Assembly: GCA_905235615.1 (NCBI GenBank)
Contig: CAJOMB010000033.1
Span: 11,395-21,991 of the forward strand
Direction: 5' to 3'
Length of the DNA: 10,597 bases
Source of the DNA: an uncultured Bacteroidales bacterium
GTDB taxonomy: Bacteria > Bacteroidota > Bacteroidia > Bacteroidales > UBA932
Part shown: one piece after another, positions 6,799 through 10,597 of the stretch
Numbering within the stretch: position 1 is the stretch's first letter
Layout of the letters: each line of letters begins with the position of its first letter
Translations under genes and position numbers: made by a program
Notes under the pieces: generated by a model
The model's database searches: none
The model's input: only the letters and a program-made list of their open reading frames with translations
What the model was told of the DNA's origin: nothing

Positions 6799-8039
6799 TT
6801 TTTCTTCTGGATGAACTGGCCGATGCCCCAGCAGAGGGCGGCCACGGCCATGCCGTTGATGGAGGCAAAACCCCAGTTCACCAGGTTGGCCACAATGGCA
6901 CCGGCCACCACGCCGACGATGGCACTCCAATCGACCACCTTCTGCTCCACCTCCTTGCCCTTGTTCAGGAAATAGTGCAGGATGAGGATGATGCCCACGG
7001 GAGGCAGGGTGGCGTTGAGGATATTGAGCCAGTTGCAGAAATTCCAGTAGAGCCAGATGGATGCCACCGTGCCGATGGCGCCGGACACGAATACCATTGT
7101 CTTCTTGGGGAAGCCGAAGATGTTGGAAAGGCCCAGGCCGGCCGTGTAAAGGGCATTGTCATTGGTGGTCCAGATGTTCAGGCCCAGCACCAGGACCGCC
7201 ATGTAGAAGAGGTTCAGGTTGAGCATCACCTCAAAGATGTCGTTACCGCCGGCATAGATGCTGGAAACGGCGCCGAACATGAACATGAGGCTGTTCCCCA
7301 GGAAGAAAGCCACCACCGTTATGATGAGGCCCATCTTCCCGTTCTTGGCAAAACGCGCGAAGTTGGGCGTTGCGGTACCGCCGGAAACGAAACTGCCCAC
7401 CACCAGGCCGGCGCCGGCAATGATTCCCAAATCCTTGGTCCCCTTGGAAAACTGTTCCACCAGGCCGGCGTCTCCGTTTCGGATGGCCAGAATCATGGCT
7501 ATGGTACCCAGGATGGCCACGGCCGGGACGGCAATGTAGCTCACAACGGTAAGGCTCTTGATGCCGTAGTAGGCCGTAGAGGTCATCAGCACACCGGCAA
7601 TGGCTACCAGCAGGTAGCTCTCTATGGGCATATTGTCCGGAGCCACATCCAGCCCCATCAATTCCTTGGCAACGGGAATGGCGAACATGGCCAGACCTAC
7701 GCCGAACCATCCCGTCTGCGTGAAGCTGATCATCGCGCTGGGAAGCCAGCTGCCCTTGGTCCCGAAACTGCGGCGGGCCAGCATATCCAAGGTGAGGCCG
7801 CTTTCGGCACCAATCCAACCCAGGGCGCCGGTATAAGCCGCCAGGATGAGACCGCCCAGCAGCATGGCCCAGATGAAACCACTCCAGTCCAAGCCGGAAG
7901 CCAGTTGCTGTCCCACCCACATGCTGGCACTGAAGAAGGTGAAGCCCAGCATCACCATAAACATGCTCAGGTTGCTTTTGCGACCGGTTTGGTCCACTGC
8001 GGAAGTGGTGTAATCCGCATCGATGATCTTGTTATTCAT
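6795..8039 (-). CDS. codB: CodB-type cytosine permease (NCS1 family)
   Basis: The 414-residue protein is hydrophobic throughout, consistent with the roughly 12 membrane helices of NCS1 carriers, and close to the 419 aa of E. coli CodB. Matching stretches include VMLGFTFFSASMWVG (29-43), GSWLPSAMISFTQTGWFGVG (96-115), VAFFLGNSLMFMFGA (243-257) and LGLNIWTTNDNALY (285-298), in the same order as in CodB. It should import cytosine, possibly with Na+, across the inner membrane. No cytosine deaminase (codA) is in the window. The ATG at 8039 is chosen over an upstream in-frame ATG at 8132 because it matches the CodB N-terminus. It overlaps the end of the phosphoribosyltransferase gene by 8 bp (ATGAATAA), implying translational coupling and shared expression from the promoter at 9148-9179. 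Other nucleobases such as uracil or a purine remain possible substrates. Confidence 0.93.
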   Translation of the reverse strand: MNNKIIDADYTTSAVDQTGRKSNLSMFMVMLGFTFFSASMWVGQQLASGLDWSGFIWAMLLGGLILAAYTGALGWIGAESGLTLDMLARRSFGTKGSWLPSAMISFTQTGWFGVGLAMFAIPVAKELMGLDVAPDNMPIESYLLVAIAGVLMTSTAYYGIKSLTVVSYIAVPAVAILGTIAMILAIRNGDAGLVEQFSKGTKDLGIIAGAGLVVGSFVSGGTATPNFARFAKNGKMGLIITVVAFFLGNSLMFMFGAVSSIYAGGNDIFEVMLNLNLFYMAVLVLGLNIWTTNDNALYTAGLGLSNIFGFPKKTMVFVSGAIGTVASIWLYWNFCNWLNILNATLPPVGIILILHYFLNKGKEVEQKVVDWSAIVGVVAGAIVANLVNWGFASINGMAVAALCWGIGQFIQKKN

Positions 8040-9117
8040 ATTGCTGTAAGTTTGTTTTAATAGCTTGGATGCGCTGCATGGCAATGCTCTCCAATGACAG
8101 GGCGGGCGCATTCCTGAGAAATTCCGTTTCATCGGCCCAAAGGGCGGAGAGGCCTTCGTCCTTTACGTCTTCGAACCTGTTCATGGCCAGCCATTGCTCA
8201 AAAGAAAGAGGCTCCTCGAAGCCCAGCTTCTCTCCAACCAGTTTTCCGGGCTCTATCCTGTCGGCACGGCTCCAGATGCCTTCCCAATACTCCAGGACTT
8301 CCCGGAAATGGACCGGAATCTCGTAGCGACGGGCGCCGCCATCGTAGATGATGCACTTTTCCAGGATGGAATAGGGATGGTCCAGGACAAAGCGCCTGAA
8401 TTCGGGAGCCACAACGCCTCCCTTCCAGCCAAAGTCTATGTCCGGGACATTGATGCCCGTAACGCCGGTGGTTTCATAGACTGTGAAGATGCCTTCATAA
8501 AAGAAGCACTCGAAGCCCTCGAACTCCGGGAAGATGCGGCGAAGCTCTTCCGTCTTTCTCTCCATCAGCTCAATGGCGCGGGTGCCGCCGATGGTGAAGA
8601 AAATGATTTTGCGGATGCTGCCTCCACGGCGGCGGAAGCGGTCCGCCACCTGGTCCAGGCACAGGCGCAGCGTGTCTCCGGTGGCAATGATATCGCCGAT
8701 GATAAGCGTGCGGTTTTTGGTAACGCGCAGCTTCTCGTACTTGATTTCCAGACCGGTGATGACATGGTCTTCGATGATGCGTTCACAGGAAACGAAGTGG
8801 ATGTCGCTTACGCGGATGCCGCTTTGGAAACAGGCCTCTTCCACGGGATAATTCAATCCTCCCCGAAGGATGGTAAGGATATCCACTTCTTCACCTCCCG
8901 AAGGGAACAAATGCTGAAGGGCCGCCACAGTGGGGGAAAGCATACAGCGGTAGGTGTCAAAACCCACCACTTCCGGAAATGCCATCAGACGACGGGTACC
9001 CTCGCTGCTGAGAATGAAATAACGGTTGACCAACTGCCCGGAGTGCAGTTCATACAGCTTTGTATCTTGTCGCAGCCCTACAGAACGAAGGGTCGCCTTT
9101 TGCAGACAAGTGGACAT
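8032..9117 (-). CDS. Phosphoribosyltransferase-domain protein of unknown base specificity
   Basis: The 361-residue protein has a type I PRTase core: LRGGLNYP (84-91), resembling the pyrophosphate loop, and the PRPP-binding motif LIIGDIIATGDTL (138-150; D142, T146, G147 and T149 in the DxxxTGxT pattern), followed by strand and helix IIFFTIGGTRAIELM. Roughly 160 residues after this core (about 200-361, including DFGWKGGVVAPEF and YDGGARRYEIP) match nothing I recognise and make it about 150 residues longer than uracil or adenine PRTases. By its fold it should join a nucleobase or related ligand to PRPP in the cytoplasm. The 8-bp overlap with the cytosine permease gene suggests it acts on what that carrier brings in. 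The ATG at 9117 is fixed by the promoter and seven-T run just upstream. The family is clear; the substrate is not. Confidence 0.82.
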   Translation of the reverse strand: MSTCLQKATLRSVGLRQDTKLYELHSGQLVNRYFILSSEGTRRLMAFPEVVGFDTYRCMLSPTVAALQHLFPSGGEEVDILTILRGGLNYPVEEACFQSGIRVSDIHFVSCERIIEDHVITGLEIKYEKLRVTKNRTLIIGDIIATGDTLRLCLDQVADRFRRRGGSIRKIIFFTIGGTRAIELMERKTEELRRIFPEFEGFECFFYEGIFTVYETTGVTGINVPDIDFGWKGGVVAPEFRRFVLDHPYSILEKCIIYDGGARRYEIPVHFREVLEYWEGIWSRADRIEPGKLVGEKLGFEEPLSFEQWLAMNRFEDVKDEGLSALWADETEFLRNAPALSLESIAMQRIQAIKTNLQQYE

Positions 9118-9143
9118 AAAAAAACCGATTAGAATCTAACCGG
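9118..9143 (-). promoter_or_regulatory. Leader hairpin plus T7 run ahead of the phosphoribosyltransferase gene
   Basis: On the minus strand CCGGTTAGATTCTAATCGG (9143-9125) folds into an 8-bp stem (one G-U pair) with a 3-nt loop and is followed at once by seven T's (9124-9118) and the ATG. The shape is that of a small intrinsic terminator or attenuator. From the promoter spacing, transcription should begin at about 9143, so the hairpin would form the extreme 5' end of the mRNA and leave a U-rich, Shine-Dalgarno-free initiation site. Attenuation, 5'-end stabilisation or UTP-sensitive slippage on the T run are all possible; none is shown by sequence alone. Confidence 0.5.
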
Positions 9144-9147
9144 GATG

Positions 9148-9179
9148 CAAAAATAAGTGAAAAGTGGGGAATTCGCAAA
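9148..9179 (-). promoter_or_regulatory. Bacteroidetes-type promoter for the PRTase-codB operon
   Basis: Read on the minus strand, TTTG (9179-9176) is followed after exactly 20 bp by TATTTTTG (9155-9148). This matches both the -33 TTTG and -7 TAnnTTTG consensus with the known 19-21 bp spacing. The ATG at 9117 is 30 nt beyond the box, and nothing else in the 151-bp gap between the two genes looks like a promoter. Confidence 0.75.
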
Positions 9180-9201
9180 TTTTTGTCAATTTCTGGCCGA
9201 T

Positions 9202-9259
9202 ATGTGCATCCCGCGTACCCGGCGGTACGCAGGGTGCACAAAAATGGGCGGAAACGTGT
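9202..9259 (-). repeat. 58-bp hairpin repeat, copy 3 (solo, inverted)
   Basis: The reverse complement matches copy 1 at 56 of 58 positions and copy 2 at 55. Arms are 9239-9224 and 9219-9204 in minus-strand order, with the loop GCCG, and the same C-A and T-G imperfect pairs as copy 1. It starts 9 nt after the stop codon of the GNAT gene, in the same orientation relative to that gene as copy 1 is to the lipoprotein gene. No transposase gene lies beside it. It is about 20 bp upstream of the PRTase promoter. The hairpin is followed by ATAT rather than a T run, so it is not a classical terminator. Confidence 0.9.
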
Positions 9260-9268
9260 TGTTAAACG

Positions 9269-9757
9269 CTATTGCACCCGCTGGTAGGCCAGGCGGGGAG
9301 CGCCGTTCAGAAGATAGATGATGCCGCAATAGGAGAAACCGTGGCGCGCCAGCAGCCCCTGCATGATGCGGTTGTCCTTATGGGTGTCTATGCGGATGTT
9401 GCCGGTAAGGGCCGATGTATAATCGATGATACCCTTGAAAATACCATGCACCGAGGGCAGGCTGGCAATGCGGTGGATGACATAATAAGGCGTACGGTCT
9501 TCTATCCAGACGCCGTCTTCGATATAGGAATAGGTGGGGTCCGGGCCGGGAATGCAGGCAAAGTAGCCCACCACGGTGCCGTCGGCCTCGAAAACACGGC
9601 CTACGCCGGCTGCCAGGTCGGCCTCTATCATTTTCCGGGTGGGATAGCCCTCCGGCCATTGAAAGGGATTGCCCGAGGCTCGCATGATGCCCCGGGCAGC
9701 TTCCAAAACGGTCATGATGGCGGGAGTGTCCGCCGTAGTAGCCTGCCTTACAGTCAT
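9269..9757 (-). CDS. GNAT-family N-acetyltransferase
   Basis: The 162-residue protein has the GNAT layout: an N-terminal strand and helix (MTVRQATTADTPAIMTVLE), a central strand VVGYFACIP (62-70), and a C-terminal IRIDTHKDNRIMQGLLARHG (121-140) followed by FSYCGIIYL, the typical strand, helix and strand around bound acetyl-CoA. The substrate, whether a small amine, amino acid or protein terminus, cannot be predicted. Length is normal. Its ATG directly follows the TAA of the upstream acyl-CoA ligase gene (TAAATG), so the two are probably co-transcribed and coupled. Its 3' side carries copy 3 of the hairpin repeat. Confidence 0.85.
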   Translation of the reverse strand: MTVRQATTADTPAIMTVLEAARGIMRASGNPFQWPEGYPTRKMIEADLAAGVGRVFEADGTVVGYFACIPGPDPTYSYIEDGVWIEDRTPYYVIHRIASLPSVHGIFKGIIDYTSALTGNIRIDTHKDNRIMQGLLARHGFSYCGIIYLLNGAPRLAYQRVQ

Positions 9758-10597
9758 TTACTGGATGGCGGCCAGGTTGCGGGCGTTGTGGATATCCTTG
9801 CCTTCTGCCGTGTACAGGTAATCCAGCAGGTCGGCATAGTGTTCTTCCACTTTGCCGCGCACAATTTTCATGGTGGAGTTCATCATCTTGTTGGCAATGG
9901 TGAATTCCTCGTCGCAGATACCCACGGCGCTGGGCAGCCAGCGCTCCGGGAACACGCCTTCGCGCTTGCCTCCCTTCTTGTAGGAGTCCACATCGGCCTG
10001 GATGAGATCCAGCATGAAGAGCTTGCCTTCCTCGGAGGCGGGGTCCAGTCCGTGCTTGGTGGCGGCTTCGGCCAGGGCGGTCTTGTCCGGAACCATGAGG
10101 GCTACGCAATAGGGCTTCTGGTTGTTGTGCAGCACACAGGCGTTCACCCACTTGGAGGTTTCCGTGAGGTTGTCTTCGAAGCCTTCCGGGCTGTACTTCT
10201 CTCCGTCGGAAGAGATGAGGAGGCTCTTGAACCGGCCCACTACATACAGGAATTCCGGATCTTCGGGGCAGATGTAACCCATGTCTCCGGTGTGGAGCCA
10301 GCCGTCCACCACGGTATCGGCTGTGGCCTTGGGATTCTTCCAGTAACCGGCCATCACGTTCTCACCGCGAATCACAATCTCTCCGCGGGTTCCGTGGGGC
10401 ACCTCGTTGCCTTCGGCATCCAGGATGACGCAGTCCATGGGCTTCACGATACGGCCGGAGGAGCCGAAGCGGGCATGTCCCATGGAATTGGCGCAGATGA
10501 TGGGCGTGGCTTCCGTGAGGCCGTAGCCCTGGAACATGGGCATGCCCACGGCGCAGAAGAAGCGCTGCAGTTCGATGTCCAACAGGGCGCCGCCGCC
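9758..10597 (-). CDS. Long-chain acyl-CoA synthetase (AMP-forming), 5' partial
   Basis: The frame is open to the window edge, so the N-terminal half including the P-loop is missing; 279 C-terminal residues are visible. They begin GGGALL and contain YGLTEATP, RGEIVIRGENVMAGYW, GWLHTGDMG with its adenylate-contacting Asp, and VVGRFKSLLISSDGEKYSPE, the conserved series of the ANL/AMP-binding family in its fatty-acid ligase branch. The C-terminus (MMNSTMKIVRGKVEEHY) supplies the mobile-domain lysine region. The protein should activate a long-chain fatty acid as acyl-AMP and transfer it to CoA, probably at the inner face of the membrane. A TTG at 10582 falls inside the conserved region and is not a credible start. 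The TAA stop abuts the GNAT start. Confidence 0.9.
   Translation of the reverse strand, partial: GGGALLDIELQRFFCAVGMPMFQGYGLTEATPIICANSMGHARFGSSGRIVKPMDCVILDAEGNEVPHGTRGEIVIRGENVMAGYWKNPKATADTVVDGWLHTGDMGYICPEDPEFLYVVGRFKSLLISSDGEKYSPEGFEDNLTETSKWVNACVLHNNQKPYCVALMVPDKTALAEAATKHGLDPASEEGKLFMLDLIQADVDSYKKGGKREGVFPERWLPSAVGICDEEFTIANKMMNSTMKIVRGKVEEHYADLLDYLYTAEGKDIHNARNLAAIQ

Noticed and set aside
6975..8060. A 361-codon frame opposite codB
   Set aside because: Composition is biased to H, G and Q with no hydrophobic or catalytic pattern, while the minus strand encodes a clear CodB protein.
8194..9132. A 312-codon frame opposite the phosphoribosyltransferase gene
   Set aside because: It crosses the PRTase start and leader and shows no family motifs; the minus strand has the PRPP motif and a promoter.
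2822..9259. The three repeats as a CRISPR array or attachment sites
   Set aside because: They are dispersed, differ in orientation and have no regular spacers; no cas, integrase or tRNA gene is present.

Overview
The window looks like chromosomal DNA from a member of the Bacteroidota, most likely a G+C-rich Bacteroidales lineage. Three things point there. The nucleoside kinase at the left edge follows a ThrRS-like (SAD) segment, a fusion I associate with Bacteroidetes. Two promoters match the Bacteroidetes -7 box TAnnTTTG. I see no clear Shine-Dalgarno sequences. No rRNA, tRNA, CRISPR array or phage genes were found, and no gene-free stretch exceeds about 225 bases.

Layout. Positions 1-2809 (+) hold a tight run of three genes: a 5'-truncated nucleoside (uridine-type) kinase, a Gfo/Idh/MocA oxidoreductase, and a lipoprotein with a permuted NlpC/P60-like (YiiX type) cysteine hydrolase fold. 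Positions 2822-3975 hold a visibly A+T-richer island: a Y1/HUH transposase of the REP-associated (RAYT) type on the minus strand, flanked by two same-direction copies of a 58-bp element carrying a 16-bp-arm imperfect hairpin. A third copy stands alone, inverted, at 9202-9259. Positions 4036-6798 (+) encode a UvrA, preceded by a -7 box so close that its mRNA may be leaderless. It converges on a minus-strand operon with overlapping stop codons.

That operon (9179 down to 6795) has a well-formed Bacteroidetes promoter, a 5'-terminal hairpin followed by seven T's, an orphan PRPP-type phosphoribosyltransferase of 361 aa, and a translationally coupled CodB-type cytosine permease. The likely theme is nucleobase uptake plus salvage. 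Further right, also minus strand, are a GNAT acetyltransferase and the 3' part of a long-chain acyl-CoA ligase, directly abutting each other.

The most unusual content is the RAYT gene with its three-member hairpin repeat family. Next come the phosphoribosyltransferase-permease pair with its terminator-like leader, and the unusual zinc-module region and leaderless promoter of uvrA.
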